64,000 nt of DNA. It comes from CAZIHO01 sp964538875 (GTDB taxonomy: Bacteria > Pseudomonadota > Gammaproteobacteria > Chromatiales > Chromatiaceae). Of the stretch, positions 44,443 to 53,710 are shown piece after piece. Each line of letters begins with the position of its first letter. The first letter of the stretch is position 1. Below the pieces are notes generated by a model. That model worked only from the letters and a program-made list of their open reading frames with translations, was not told where the DNA came from and did no database searches. The position numbers were made by a program, and so were the translations under genes. The stretch is from positions 15,139 through 79,138 of the forward strand of contig CAZIHO010000003.1 of NCBI GenBank assembly GCA_964538875.1. The letters are read 5' to 3'.

Positions 44443-44930
44443 ATCCGGCGCCCATCCTGGTCATCGGCATCGGCAACCCCAGCCGGGGGGACGATGCGCT
44501 GGGACCCAACTGCATCGAGCGTCTAGCGGCGCTGGCGCTCCCGGACGTGGACCTGGTGGGGGATTTTCAGCTCCAGGTGGAATTCGCCCTGGACCTAGTG
44601 GACCGGCGCCGGGTCATTTTCGTGGACGCCGCAGCTTCTGGTCCTGGGCCCTTCGCCCATGGCCGGGTCAGGCCCAGCCGGGACCCCAGTTTCACCAGCC
44701 ACCAACTGTCGGCGGCAGCGGTTCTGTACACCTTTGAGCAGCTGTACGGCGTCCCCCCGGAAACCTGGTTGCTGGCCATTCGCGGTTATCGCTTTGAATT
44801 GGGGGAAGACTTGACGCCCCAGGCGGCCGCCAATTTGGACGCAGCCCTGGACTGGTTGCTGACCCAGGGCTTGGTCAGCACTTGGGAGAACTCGCAACAA
44901 ACGCTAGACACGGCCGTCGAGTTCCCCTAA
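44436..44930 (+). CDS. hoxW: Hydrogenase maturation protease HoxW
   Basis: 164 aa from TTG 44436, overlapping the end of hoxH by seven bases. N-terminal ILVIGIGNPSRGDDALGP (about 6-23) is the signature of HycI/HoxW peptidases, with the nickel-sensing acidic residue in RGDD; a second metal-binding Asp lies in VFVDAAASG-like IFVDAAASG. It removes the C-terminal tail of HoxH after Ni insertion. Last gene of the hox operon; the promoter of the following tRNA gene lies within its 3' end. Confidence 0.88.
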   Translation: MLNPAPILVIGIGNPSRGDDALGPNCIERLAALALPDVDLVGDFQLQVEFALDLVDRRRVIFVDAAASGPGPFAHGRVRPSRDPSFTSHQLSAAAVLYTFEQLYGVPPETWLLAIRGYRFELGEDLTPQAAANLDAALDWLLTQGLVSTWENSQQTLDTAVEFP

Positions 44931-44933
44931 TAT
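44905..44933 (+). promoter_or_regulatory. Sigma-70 promoter for tRNA-Ala inside the 3' end of hoxW
   Basis: TAGACA (44905-44910) and TAATAT (44928-44933) are separated by exactly 17 bases and followed by a GC-rich discriminator before the tRNA at 44950. Strong match for a tRNA promoter; GC-rich discriminators are typical of promoters repressed by ppGpp and DksA. Confidence 0.75.
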
Positions 44934-44949
44934 TACGCCTTCTCGCGAG

Positions 44950-45025
44950 GGGGCCATAGCTCAGCTGGGAGAGCGCAACACTGGCAGTGTTGAGGTCGGC
45001 GGTTCGATCCCGCCTGGCTCCACCA
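44950..45025 (+). tRNA. tRNA-Ala (anticodon GGC)
   Basis: A 76-base cloverleaf: acceptor GGGGCCA/TGGCTCC, D arm AGCTCAGCTGGGAGAGC, anticodon stem CAACA/TGTTG with loop CTGGCAG (anticodon GGC), T arm with GGTTCGATCC and encoded CCA at 45023-45025. Confidence 0.97.
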
Positions 45026-45037
45026 AATCCACGCGTG

Positions 45038-45064
45038 ACCCGGCGGTCGATGTGCCGGGTTTTT
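45038..45064 (+). terminator. Intrinsic terminator after tRNA-Ala
   Basis: Stem ACCCGGC/GCCGGGT (45038-45044, 45054-45060) followed by TTTTC, 12 bases past the tRNA. It separates tRNA-Ala from tRNA-Glu transcription at least in part. Confidence 0.75.
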
Positions 45065-45080
45065 CGTTACAGTCAGTACT

Positions 45081-45156
45081 GTCCCCATCGTCTAGAGGCC
45101 TAGGACACTGGCCTTTCACGCCGGCAACAGGGGTTCGAATCCCCTTGGGGACGCCA
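45081..45156 (+). tRNA. tRNA-Glu (anticodon TTC)
   Basis: A 76-base cloverleaf starting GTCCCCA and ending GGGGACGCCA: anticodon stem CTGGC/GCCGG with loop CTTTCAC (anticodon TTC), T arm with GGTTCGAATCC, encoded CCA at 45154-45156. It follows tRNA-Ala by 55 bases. Confidence 0.97.
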
Positions 45157-45183
45157 TCTCTTAGAATCTTTTCCTGATGGCGT

Positions 45184-45217
45184 CAAGGATTCCGGCATAG
45201 CCCGGGGTCCTTGTTTT
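45184..45217 (+). terminator. Intrinsic terminator after tRNA-Glu
   Basis: Stem CAAGGA-tt-CCGG pairing with CCGG-gg-TCCTTG, one symmetric internal loop, followed by TTTTG. It lies 28 bases past the tRNA and ends the tRNA unit before the LysR gene. Confidence 0.75.
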
Positions 45218-45388
45218 GCCACCCTGACCCCATCTGTTCCTGACCCCGCCCAATTTATTTTCGCCATTCACAAAACGGCTTTATAGGCTCATTGATTGAG
45301 GCTATATTATAAACTGCTGATTGACCCTGACGCTCCGAGGGCTCGAATAACAGCATCCGCATCAGCCTCGGCAAGGGGGATCTAAATC

Positions 45389-46303
45389 ATGGCCGACCGT
45401 CGATTACAGGTATTTCACACCGTTGCCCGTCTGCTCAGCTTTACCAAAGCGGCGGATAGCCTGCACATGACGCAGCCGGCCGTCACTTTCCAGGTACGCC
45501 AGTTGGAAGAACATTTCAACACCCGTCTGTTTGACCGGACCCACAACCGCATCAGCCTGACTGACGCCGGTAACCAGGTGTTCCAGTACGCGGATCGGAT
45601 TTTCGACCTCTACACCGAAATGGAGAATTCCGTACGGGCCCTAACCGGTGAGATCAGCGGCGCCTTAACCATCGGCGCCAGCACCACCATTGCCGAGTAT
45701 ATGCTGCCGTCGTTGCTGGGCGACTTCAAGGAAAAATACTCGGATGTGACCATCCACCTGAAGGTGTCCAACACGGAAGGGGTGGTGTCCATGGTGGAAA
45801 ACAACACCATCGACCTAGGGGTGGTGGAAGCGCCGGTCAGCAATAAGAACCTGGTGGTGGAGATGTGCCGGGACGATCACCTGGTGGCCATCGTGCCGCC
45901 CCATCATCCCCTGGCCGGGGAAACCCTCATCAAGATGGAACGTCTGCTGAATTATCCCTTTATCTGCCGCGAGGAAGGTTCCGGAACCCGGGAGGTCATT
46001 AACGAGTATCTGGGCCGCCGGGACGACTGTCACGTGGGCCTGAACATCGCCATGGAATTGGGGAGCCCGGAAGCGGTGAAGGGTGCGGTGGAGGCGGGGA
46101 TGGGAGTGTCGGTGGTGTCGCGCGCCACCATCCAGAAGGAATTGCGCCTACAAACCCTAGTGGCCATTGATTTAGATCCCCCCATGCGACGGCCTTTTTC
46201 GTTCGTACACCAGAAACAAAAGTTTCGCGTGCGGGTGATGGAGGAGTTGCTGGAATTCGCCAGGAACTACTGCATTTCCCGGCCGCCGAAGAGTCCCACC
46301 TGA
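45389..46303 (+). CDS. LysR-family transcriptional regulator (CysL/CbbR-like)
   Basis: 304 aa. N-terminal winged helix-turn-helix (about 1-60, SFTKAADSLHMTQPAVTFQVRQLE) and a type 2 periplasmic-binding-fold effector domain (about 90-295, GALTIGASTTIAEYMLPSLLGDF). The sequence resembles the CysL/YeiE/CbbR branch, which controls sulfite, CO2-fixation or related metabolism, but the target cannot be fixed. It is not divergent from a likely target operon; the tRNA genes lie upstream. The following 137-aa gene starts ten bases after its stop. Confidence 0.85.
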   Translation: MADRRLQVFHTVARLLSFTKAADSLHMTQPAVTFQVRQLEEHFNTRLFDRTHNRISLTDAGNQVFQYADRIFDLYTEMENSVRALTGEISGALTIGASTTIAEYMLPSLLGDFKEKYSDVTIHLKVSNTEGVVSMVENNTIDLGVVEAPVSNKNLVVEMCRDDHLVAIVPPHHPLAGETLIKMERLLNYPFICREEGSGTREVINEYLGRRDDCHVGLNIAMELGSPEAVKGAVEAGMGVSVVSRATIQKELRLQTLVAIDLDPPMRRPFSFVHQKQKFRVRVMEELLEFARNYCISRPPKSPT

Positions 46304-46312
46304 GGGTCCTCC

Positions 46313-46726
46313 ATGTTTCCCGTTCCCGTCCACAGCGGCAGTCCCGACAAGCGGAAGCTACTCAGGCTATTCGAGCAATTGAGTCCTGCAGATCAGGGCA
46401 CCCTGCTGCAATTCGCCGCATTTCTTGCTTCGCGCCAAGCTGCGTCTGTGACCGAACCCGTGCCGCCCGCCGAACCTAAGCCCATGCCCAGGCCGGCCAA
46501 GGAGTCGGTGGTGGGGGCGATCAAACGCCTGTCGGCCAGCTATTTCATGCTGGAGCGCCAAGATCTGCTCAATGAAACAGCAGCCCTCATGAGCGCCCAT
46601 GTGGTGCAGGGGCGTCCGGCCCCGGACGTGATCGACCAACTGGAGCAGTTGTTCCGGGTCCATTACCAACGTTATCTGGGCGCCCAGGACCAGACCGCCG
46701 CGCTACCGGGAACCGTCGACTTGTAG
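46313..46726 (+). CDS. Unrecognised 137-aa protein downstream of lysR
   Basis: 137 aa, no signal peptide or membrane segment. Residues about 13-40 (KRKLLRLFEQLSPADQGTLLQFAAFLASR) look helical, followed by a Pro-rich linker (about 46-62) and a second helical part (about 65-125). The layout resembles small helical proteins with an N-terminal module for contacts, but I do not recognise the family. Its start lies ten bases after the LysR stop, so it is probably co-transcribed and may share that regulon. Confidence 0.6.
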   Translation: MFPVPVHSGSPDKRKLLRLFEQLSPADQGTLLQFAAFLASRQAASVTEPVPPAEPKPMPRPAKESVVGAIKRLSASYFMLERQDLLNETAALMSAHVVQGRPAPDVIDQLEQLFRVHYQRYLGAQDQTAALPGTVDL

Positions 46727-46805
46727 CTCGACGGGCTTGCTCGCCTAGTACGGGTCAGGGGACCGGGCTGCCCCGTCCCCGGCCTGACCCCTAGGCGGAC
46801 GACAA

Positions 46806-49229
46806 TTAGCGGGAGAAATGGCCGGAAAAGTCGTAGTCTAGTTGGTCTCGCGGCCCCTGGATGGCATTGCCCTGGACGAAATCCGCCCCGGATAGCCATT
46901 GCTCGGCGATCTGGCGGGGATCGTCTACGCGTGGGATGATGACCCGCACCCCTAACTCATGGGCGCGCCGGACCAGGTCGGCCACCACTTGGTGGTCCGC
47001 CTGCATCAGCTTATCCACCACCTTCACGTACTGAGGCGCGAGGTAATTGAGAACTTTGTACGACGACTCGTTATGTCCAAACCGGGCCAGGGAAGTGGCT
47101 ACGCCCATGTCGCGCAGGGCGCCGATTAACTCCCGGCCGCGCTTTAAGTCCACCGCCATGTCCACCAGATTGAATTCCAGGATCAAGCCGGTCCCCACCA
47201 GCAACCGGCGCCTGAGCTGGTCCCGCAGCCAGTCGGCCACCTTGCCATCCGCCAGGGTTTCCACCGACTGGGGAATTAGCAATTGCAGTTGATTGCCCGC
47301 TTTGCGCCGGTTATCCAACACCGCCAAGGCGTGGGATAGCACCCAGCGGTCGATCTGCATCATGAGCCCGGCTTGACGCGCCTCTGGCTGAAATTCCGGG
47401 GCCGTGACCTGGTCGCCATCCTCGGTCTTCAGCCGGAGCATCACTTCGTAATTTTCCGTCCCCTTATCCGACAGGTTGACGAAGGGTTGGTAGAGCACTT
47501 GAAATCCATCCATACGCAACGCGTCCCGGACCAAATCGGCCAGGTTCCAGCGCGGGATATCCTGGTCCGAGGACTGGGTTTGAGGAACTTGTTGCTGAAA
47601 TACCCGGATCTGGCTGCCGCCATGGGTTTTGGCGTCGGCACACGCCTTGGCGGCACGACTCATGATGCCGGCCGCGTCCGTAAGGCCCGCGTCGATGACG
47701 CACACGCCGATGCTGACTGTAGGCTGGAAGCGCAGTTGCTCCAGGTGAAAGCGGCTTTGGGAAATGTTTTGCACCAGGGACTCCGCCAGTTGGATCAGAT
47801 TGCGATCCGCAGGGCGCTTGGCGAGCAATCCGAAGCCATCCTCGCTGATCCGGGTGGTAATGTCCTGAATCTCCGCATAGGCGGCGATCAAGACGCCAAG
47901 CTCCGCCAGCAGTGCTTCGGTGGCGGCAGGCCCGAATTCCTGGAGGATGGTGTCCCGGCGATCCAAGCTGATGTAGAGAACGCCGCGTGCGGCAGGCTGG
48001 AGACCGCCGGTCACTAGGACATGATCTAGGCGCTCAAAGAAATGGCGGCGGTGAAAGAGTCCGGTCAAGGGGTCCCGTTGGGAACGGCCCAGGGACTGGG
48101 CTTGCAATGCCCGTGCCCGTTGCACCCGGTTCTTGATAATGGAAATCAGTTGGCGGGGCCGGATAGGTTTGGCGATGAAGTCATCGCCACCCACGCTCAG
48201 GGCATTCAGTTGCTTGTCCGTATCCTGTTCGCCGGATAAGAAAACAATGGGGATACCGACAAATTCGGACTGCTCGCGGATGATGCTGGTCAGCTCAATG
48301 CCATCCGCGCCAGGCATATAAAGATCCATGAGAATAAGGTCAGGCCGGAAGGCATCCAGCGTGTCCAGAACCTGCATGGGCTCCGTCACCGAGCAGGGTT
48401 CCATGTCCGCCTTGCGCAAGATGGCAGCCGCGAAATCCGCCTGCTGGGGATCATCATCCACCACCATGATTCGAAAAGGTCCCCCGCTTCCCGAACTCGC
48501 CAACTGGCGTACCCGCGCCGCCACCTCCGCCACATCAATGGGGATGCCAAAAAAGGCGTCCGCGCCCGCTCGCATGGCGACCAGGCGGGTTTCCACGTCG
48601 CTACTGGGAGAAATCAGGATCACGGCCGGCGCGGAACCCTTGGATGCCTTCAGCGCGGCCAACTTTTCCACTACCAGTTTGCCGCCCGGCAGCATACGGG
48701 CATCCAGGATCAAGGCGGCGGGTGACTCCTCGGTCAATTTGGCGAGCAGGCTATCGGTGGACTGGAACCGGATCACCTTGAAATTCAGTATTTCCAGGGC
48801 TGTGACCAAGTCCGGGGCCATGGTTTCGTCCGGGCGCAAATAGAAAATCCGGGAACGTTTATCCTCGGGCCAGATACCATCGCCCAGGCCAGGCTCCTGG
48901 CTGATTTTGGTTCTTGCTTTTAACTCTGTAAGACAACTATTCACTTCGTCGATCTGTTTAGAGGATGGGCGATCCTCATCAAGAAGTTGCTGTAGTATTA
49001 GCTCCAAGGAAAAGGCGCCCTCGCTGACTTTAACCAAGCCAAATTTCCCAGCGGCCCCAGCAAGTTCCTGAACGCGTTTAAAGACGACCCCCAGCTTGTA
49101 GCGATCCCATGCACCGTAGAGCAGACCGTGCCAGTTTTCCTCGATGGCCCGGATGCGCTCGGGTAGATGGAGTTGGAACGCCTGCCGGAACTCTCCGGTT
49201 TGATCAGCGACACTACGTGGATAAGCCAT
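46806..49229 (-). CDS. Second FimX-like protein: altered HPt, two receivers, degenerate GGDEF and EAL
   Basis: 807 aa from ATG 49229 (a GTG at 49241 is possible). Order: HPt-like helical domain (about 10-85), receiver 1 (about 125-240), receiver 2 (about 248-370), GGDEF (about 385-540) and EAL (about 560-800). The HPt histidine is replaced by Gln54 (RVQELAGAAGKFG). Receiver 1 keeps Asp but lacks the KP lysine (FFGIPID); receiver 2 is intact (VVDDDP, LMDLYMP, AKPI). GGDEF reads SEDGF and EAL reads EVM (595-597), so catalysis is unlikely. It is probably a c-di-GMP-binding, phosphorylation-tuned effector. It is divergent from the hybrid kinase, a possible partner. Confidence 0.82.
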   Translation of the reverse strand: MAYPRSVADQTGEFRQAFQLHLPERIRAIEENWHGLLYGAWDRYKLGVVFKRVQELAGAAGKFGLVKVSEGAFSLELILQQLLDEDRPSSKQIDEVNSCLTELKARTKISQEPGLGDGIWPEDKRSRIFYLRPDETMAPDLVTALEILNFKVIRFQSTDSLLAKLTEESPAALILDARMLPGGKLVVEKLAALKASKGSAPAVILISPSSDVETRLVAMRAGADAFFGIPIDVAEVAARVRQLASSGSGGPFRIMVVDDDPQQADFAAAILRKADMEPCSVTEPMQVLDTLDAFRPDLILMDLYMPGADGIELTSIIREQSEFVGIPIVFLSGEQDTDKQLNALSVGGDDFIAKPIRPRQLISIIKNRVQRARALQAQSLGRSQRDPLTGLFHRRHFFERLDHVLVTGGLQPAARGVLYISLDRRDTILQEFGPAATEALLAELGVLIAAYAEIQDITTRISEDGFGLLAKRPADRNLIQLAESLVQNISQSRFHLEQLRFQPTVSIGVCVIDAGLTDAAGIMSRAAKACADAKTHGGSQIRVFQQQVPQTQSSDQDIPRWNLADLVRDALRMDGFQVLYQPFVNLSDKGTENYEVMLRLKTEDGDQVTAPEFQPEARQAGLMMQIDRWVLSHALAVLDNRRKAGNQLQLLIPQSVETLADGKVADWLRDQLRRRLLVGTGLILEFNLVDMAVDLKRGRELIGALRDMGVATSLARFGHNESSYKVLNYLAPQYVKVVDKLMQADHQVVADLVRRAHELGVRVIIPRVDDPRQIAEQWLSGADFVQGNAIQGPRDQLDYDFSGHFSR

Positions 49230-49241
49230 TGGCCAGCTCAC

Positions 49242-49829
49242 TCCGCCAAGTTACAAACAGACTTCCTATAGGTCATGCATACCCTTTCCATCGGGCTCCC
49301 CTGCATTTTGCCGCGCTGTCCGGGTGTTAGGCGGCTCGCTAAACGACAAGAACGGCCTAGGTCATTGGTTGCGCGGCGACCCAAGCCTGTTCCCCACCCC
49401 TGCTTGCCGGCCTGAAGGCCTCCACCACCCGGCCAAGGAGGCTCCTGTTGCATTCAGTTGTCATCCTCAGCCACGCCCCGCATAGCTTATTCGTATGGTT
49501 AAGACATTTTTCCGCGTATCAGGATGTTTCAGCGGCGGATAGTGGGTTGATACTGGTGCTCCGGTCAAGAGGTGGGCGCCCGGATGTGACTGCCAGATCA
49601 ACCAACACCTAGCATCCAAAAAACCGTCAAAATCAACCAAGACCTTCAAGGGGATCAATGATAAGGTGAAACGCCCAAGTTCTATGAGCAGGTTAGCGCA
49701 AGCGGCTCAAAGATTTGCGAAAATTATTAGGTGTCGGCGCTCCAAGTCGCTTGTTAGGAAATAATATCTAAAAATGTATGCTCGTTTTTCTCACCCGGGT
49801 CTCGTCATTGAAGTGACGGGTATTGAGTG
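49242..49829. other. 588-bp divergent intergenic region without a recognised gene
   Basis: It separates the FimX-like gene (minus) from the hybrid kinase (plus) and must hold both promoters. The right part (about 49740-49800) is AT-rich, with TAATATCTAAAAATGTATG about 60 bases before the kinase start, a plausible promoter zone. Short frames here have no Shine-Dalgarno sequence and no coding-like composition. No tRNA-like fold, terminator with T-run or repeat array was found. Confidence 0.4.
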
Positions 49830-52778
49830 ATGGCCGACTCGCGGTTAGACATTAGGGACTCGGAATTTTCTCCAAGCGTGGAGTTCGCCTTCAGCGAATT
49901 GGTTTCGAACCAGTCCGTGCCCGTTGATTCGTCCACGCCGCTGCCGGCGGATCGCCCGGCCGTGGGTCACTCCCATCGGTACATCGTGGAATTGCACCTA
50001 CTTGCCGGCAATGCGGGTTTCTTCTTTCTTTTTGGTATTTTAGTATTTGGCGGACTATTGGTTTCCGGGATCAACGTGCTCCATAGCCGGGAATGGCTGT
50101 GGGCTCCGCCCCTTGGGTTGGGTGTGACGGCCCTGGGCTTGGCCTGGCTGATGCATGGCCGGTCCTGGCAAGGCGCGCAACGCATTTGGTACGTGATCCT
50201 GGCGGTTGGGTTGAGCTTGGCGGGCGTGGGCCTGGGTCTGGTGTTGGCTTTGCTGCTGGGCATTCCCTGGACTGGTTGGCAACTGCTGGCGCCTCTGGCG
50301 GCACTCGGATTGCTGCTGCTCGGCATGTTACTGTTTGCTCCAGACTTGCTCCTTGCTGGTTGGTTTTTTCTACTCGTTACCCTCTCGGGTTCCTGGTTGT
50401 TTCTGAAATCCGGCAGCTCCTTGACCCCGGATCATCTGGCCTTAGCGGCCGTATTCGGACTTGGGGTGCTGTCCCTGGGGGTTTGGAGTTTTCGGCTTCA
50501 ACGGGGACTCATTCGTAGCTTCGCAGAGCGGGAAAACCTGATCGCCAATTATCAAGCGGCTAAGGCGGAAGCGGCATCCTTCAAAAAGCGTATTAGCTCC
50601 CAGGTTCGCCATCAGCAGGAGGTGGAGCGGGAATTGTATTTGGCCAAGGAGGCCGCCGAGTCCGCCAGCATCGCGAAAACTGAATTTCTGGCGACCATGA
50701 GCCATGAAATCCGTACCCCATTGAACGGCATCGTGCCCATCTTGGACATGATGCGGGACACGCCCCTCAATGCGGAGCAGTTGGAATTTGTAACCACCGC
50801 GCTGAATTCCTCATATCACTTGCTCAATCTCATTAACGATATCCTCGATTATTCAAAGATCGAGGCGGGCAAGCTGGAGTTGGAAAGCATTGAGGTCAAT
50901 GTGATCGACATTGTCGAGTCGGTGTTGTCCCTCATGTCCAAGGCCGCCGAGCGCCGGGGTTTGCGGCTCCTGCACAAAATCAGCTCCGGGGTGCCGCGCC
51001 TGGTCCGGGGCGATCCCTTCCGGTTGCGGCAGATTCTGACCAACTTGGTTGGCAACGCCATCAAGTTCACGGAAAAAGGCAGTATCACGGTGGAGGTCGC
51101 CCGCCATGCCGGTTCCGTCAAGGAGGTGCTGCTGCTGTTCGCAGTGCGGGATACCGGCATCGGCATGTCCAAGGAGGCTAGCGCCAAGTTGTTCCAACTG
51201 TTCGCCCAAGCGGATGCTTCCACCACCCGCAAATATGGGGGTACCGGCCTGGGTCTGGTGATTTGCCAGCGATTGGTGGAACTGATGGGCGGACGCATTG
51301 GGGTGAAATCCCAACAGGGTAAGGGTTCCGTGTTTTGGTTTCTGGTGCCCATGCGGCGTGCCTTGCAGGAAGTCCCCTCGGCGCGCCAAAGCTTGCAGAG
51401 TGTGCGGGTCCTGCTGGCCGGATTGGATGATCTGGAAGTTCAGCGCGTCACCAGTTATTTGAAGGACTGGGGGATGCTCGCCGAGCGGGCAGGCACCGTC
51501 ACGGATACCCTGACCAAGTTGAAGGCGTCCGCGAAATTGGGCGCTTCCTGGAGCTATGAGGTGTTGATCCTGGATGCCATGGGGCTGGACGGCGAAGTCG
51601 AAAAATTAATGAAGAGTATTCAAGATACGCCGAATTTAGCGCAGTTGATCGTCATCGCCCTGGATAGCTTCCCCTCATCGGCCTCCTCCCTCAAGGAACT
51701 GGGCGTTGCTGACGTCATCAACCGTCCGGTCCCAGAACTGGATCTGCGTAATCGCCTGTTCCGGTTGCTGGACGTGGAAACCTACCGCTCCAGTTCCACC
51801 GAGGAGGAGCGTCGCATCCTGATGCCGGACGTGATGTTCGGCCATCAGGACACCGGGCTGGCCACCACCGGCATGGAAGTCGGGCCCGCTGCTCCACTCA
51901 CCAGCGCCCATGACGCCGCCTTGGCGGGCCGGGTCCTGGTGGTGGAAGATAACCCGGTCAATTTGACCGTGGTGAACAAGCTGTTGCGACGCCTCGGCTT
52001 GACCTGTGAAGCGGCGCGGGACGGCGCGGAAGCGTTGGATGCCCTGCTCAAGGAGCGATATGATCTAATCCTCATGGACGTGCAGATGCCGGTCATGGAC
52101 GGTTTTCAGGCCACCGGCGAGATTCGCCGGCGGGAACGGGAACAGGGCTTGGCCCACATCCCGATTTTGGCCATGACCGCCAACGCCATGTCGGGGGACC
52201 GGGAGAAATGTCTGGCGGCGGGGATGGATGATTATTTGTCCAAGCCGATCCGGCCCGCCGATTTGAAATCCCTGCTGCGCCACTGGCTGCCCATGCCGGA
52301 GGTAATCTCTCCGGACAGCCAGTTCGTGGCCATATCCGCTCCTGCCCCGGATACTCCGGACTGCCCCGCCGATCCCCAACCAGACGCAGCGCCCGCGAGC
52401 CCCAATCTGTCGCCCCCACCGATGAATGACGCCCCAATCCTCAACCGGCAAGTCTTGGATGACTTGTTCGACCTCATGGAGGATGAGTTTTTCCTGCTGC
52501 TGGAGGAGTACCTGGACAGTGCTCCCAAATTGTTGGGGGCCATCGAACAAGCGGTTCTAGCGCGGGATGCCGAGGCGCTGGTGTTGCCGGCCCATTCCCT
52601 GAAATCCAGCAGCGCCAACGTGGGCGCCATGCGGGTGTCGAGCTTCTCCAAGGAACTCGAATTCCAGGCCCGGAACGGGGACCTGGCCAGTTCCGATCAG
52701 GCCTTGAAAGGTATTCAGGACGCCTATCGGGAAGCGGAGCAGGCCATGGCCAAGATCGTCAAGGAGCAAAAGCTGTAG
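49830..52778 (+). CDS. Hybrid histidine kinase (membrane region, HisKA, HATPase, two receivers, HPt)
   Basis: 982 aa from ATG 49830. About six membrane segments (about 55-230), coiled coil, HisKA with His292 (TMSHEIRTPLNG), HATPase with N-box (LTNLVGNAIKF) and G-boxes (DTGIGMS, GGTGLGLVI). Then a degenerate receiver (about 525-640, VRVLLAGLDD, no clear acidic pair), an intact receiver (about 700-815, VVEDNP, LMDVQMPVMDG, SKPI) and a C-terminal HPt (about 870-975) with His in LPAHSLKSSSANVG. The layout is that of BarA/GacS-type kinases but without HAMP. The output regulator is unknown; the divergent gene carries an intact receiver and is a candidate. Confidence 0.9.
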   Translation: MADSRLDIRDSEFSPSVEFAFSELVSNQSVPVDSSTPLPADRPAVGHSHRYIVELHLLAGNAGFFFLFGILVFGGLLVSGINVLHSREWLWAPPLGLGVTALGLAWLMHGRSWQGAQRIWYVILAVGLSLAGVGLGLVLALLLGIPWTGWQLLAPLAALGLLLLGMLLFAPDLLLAGWFFLLVTLSGSWLFLKSGSSLTPDHLALAAVFGLGVLSLGVWSFRLQRGLIRSFAERENLIANYQAAKAEAASFKKRISSQVRHQQEVERELYLAKEAAESASIAKTEFLATMSHEIRTPLNGIVPILDMMRDTPLNAEQLEFVTTALNSSYHLLNLINDILDYSKIEAGKLELESIEVNVIDIVESVLSLMSKAAERRGLRLLHKISSGVPRLVRGDPFRLRQILTNLVGNAIKFTEKGSITVEVARHAGSVKEVLLLFAVRDTGIGMSKEASAKLFQLFAQADASTTRKYGGTGLGLVICQRLVELMGGRIGVKSQQGKGSVFWFLVPMRRALQEVPSARQSLQSVRVLLAGLDDLEVQRVTSYLKDWGMLAERAGTVTDTLTKLKASAKLGASWSYEVLILDAMGLDGEVEKLMKSIQDTPNLAQLIVIALDSFPSSASSLKELGVADVINRPVPELDLRNRLFRLLDVETYRSSSTEEERRILMPDVMFGHQDTGLATTGMEVGPAAPLTSAHDAALAGRVLVVEDNPVNLTVVNKLLRRLGLTCEAARDGAEALDALLKERYDLILMDVQMPVMDGFQATGEIRRREREQGLAHIPILAMTANAMSGDREKCLAAGMDDYLSKPIRPADLKSLLRHWLPMPEVISPDSQFVAISAPAPDTPDCPADPQPDAAPASPNLSPPPMNDAPILNRQVLDDLFDLMEDEFFLLLEEYLDSAPKLLGAIEQAVLARDAEALVLPAHSLKSSSANVGAMRVSSFSKELEFQARNGDLASSDQALKGIQDAYREAEQAMAKIVKEQKL

Positions 52779-52798
52779 CCGCGCCGCGCCGGGTCAGG

Positions 52799-53710
52799 TT
52801 AGCCCGCCTGACGCCGGGTCCCCGGTTCCCGCAACCGCCGGATGGCCTGATCCAGACGAGTGAGTTCGTTCCGGGGGCTGGTTGGGTCCAGCGACTGCCA
52901 GCCGGCGTCGTGGGGCCCTTCGGAGGGGGCTTCCGCGCTCTGGATCAGACCCCGCAGGGGGCGGATGATGTCCAGCCGGAGGTAAAGGTAACCCAACAGA
53001 ATAGCGGCCGCGAACAGGGCCAAGGTTGCTGAGTTGGCTAGCGAGGGCAGGATTTCCCACCAGGTGAGGTCCGGCAACCGTACGCTGATGATGCCCCGTA
53101 CTTCTCCCGCCTGATAGCCAAACGCCTTTTCTGCGCCATACTTTTCGATGACTTCCTTGGGCGCGTCGCGGGGGTCGCCGTGGCATTTCAAACAGGCCTT
53201 GGTCACGAACACCGGTTCCGCGTAACGGTATTCCCCGTTCTCGAAGCCCTCGAAAAAGGCGTTCTCTGGGTTTGACTTGATTTCCGATATGGCCCGGGAT
53301 TCGAATGGATCCGGGGTGTTGGCAATTTGCCGGACCTCGTCGCTAACCACGCGAAAACTGGTGCGCTTGGTCATGGTTTTGACAATTTCCGACAGTTCCC
53401 GGGTGGCCAGGGCCGGATTCTTGCCGTACCACAGTTGGCCATCCTCGCCGGAACGCACTGCTAGGTAGTCATGGAACCCCACGGCCAATTGGTTGACCCA
53501 CACCATGCCCGCCTGGGCGACCCAACTCCGGAACGCGACCACCTGGTTGGCGACGGTTTGCGCTTCGTTGCGCAACATCTGGACGCGGAACTGGTGCAGT
53601 CCAACCAACACGGCGGTACTGACCAGCAACAGCATGGCCAGCAAAACCAGGCTGAAACTAACGGAAATACTGACTCGTTTGAGCAACAATCCTAGATTCT
53701 CCGGGAACAT
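52799..53710 (-). CDS. DUF3365 (Tll0287-like) heme-binding membrane protein
   Basis: 303 aa. Membrane segments at about 15-38 and 225-248 bracket a periplasmic domain. That domain has a c-type heme motif CLKCH (about 173-177) in a YAEPVFVTKACLKCHGDP setting typical of DUF3365/Tll0287-like sensors. After the second segment comes a short HAMP-like stretch (DIIRPLRGLI) and a charged C-terminal tail. No kinase or cyclase domain is attached, so it is probably a sensor that pairs with another protein, for example the adjacent hybrid kinase, with which it is convergent. Confidence 0.82.
   Translation of the reverse strand: MFPENLGLLLKRVSISVSFSLVLLAMLLLVSTAVLVGLHQFRVQMLRNEAQTVANQVVAFRSWVAQAGMVWVNQLAVGFHDYLAVRSGEDGQLWYGKNPALATRELSEIVKTMTKRTSFRVVSDEVRQIANTPDPFESRAISEIKSNPENAFFEGFENGEYRYAEPVFVTKACLKCHGDPRDAPKEVIEKYGAEKAFGYQAGEVRGIISVRLPDLTWWEILPSLANSATLALFAAAILLGYLYLRLDIIRPLRGLIQSAEAPSEGPHDAGWQSLDPTSPRNELTRLDQAIRRLREPGTRRQAG

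Noticed and set aside
45157..45388. Phage attachment site at the 3' end of tRNA-Glu
   Set aside because: No repeat of the tRNA end and no integrase gene nearby; the next genes look chromosomal.
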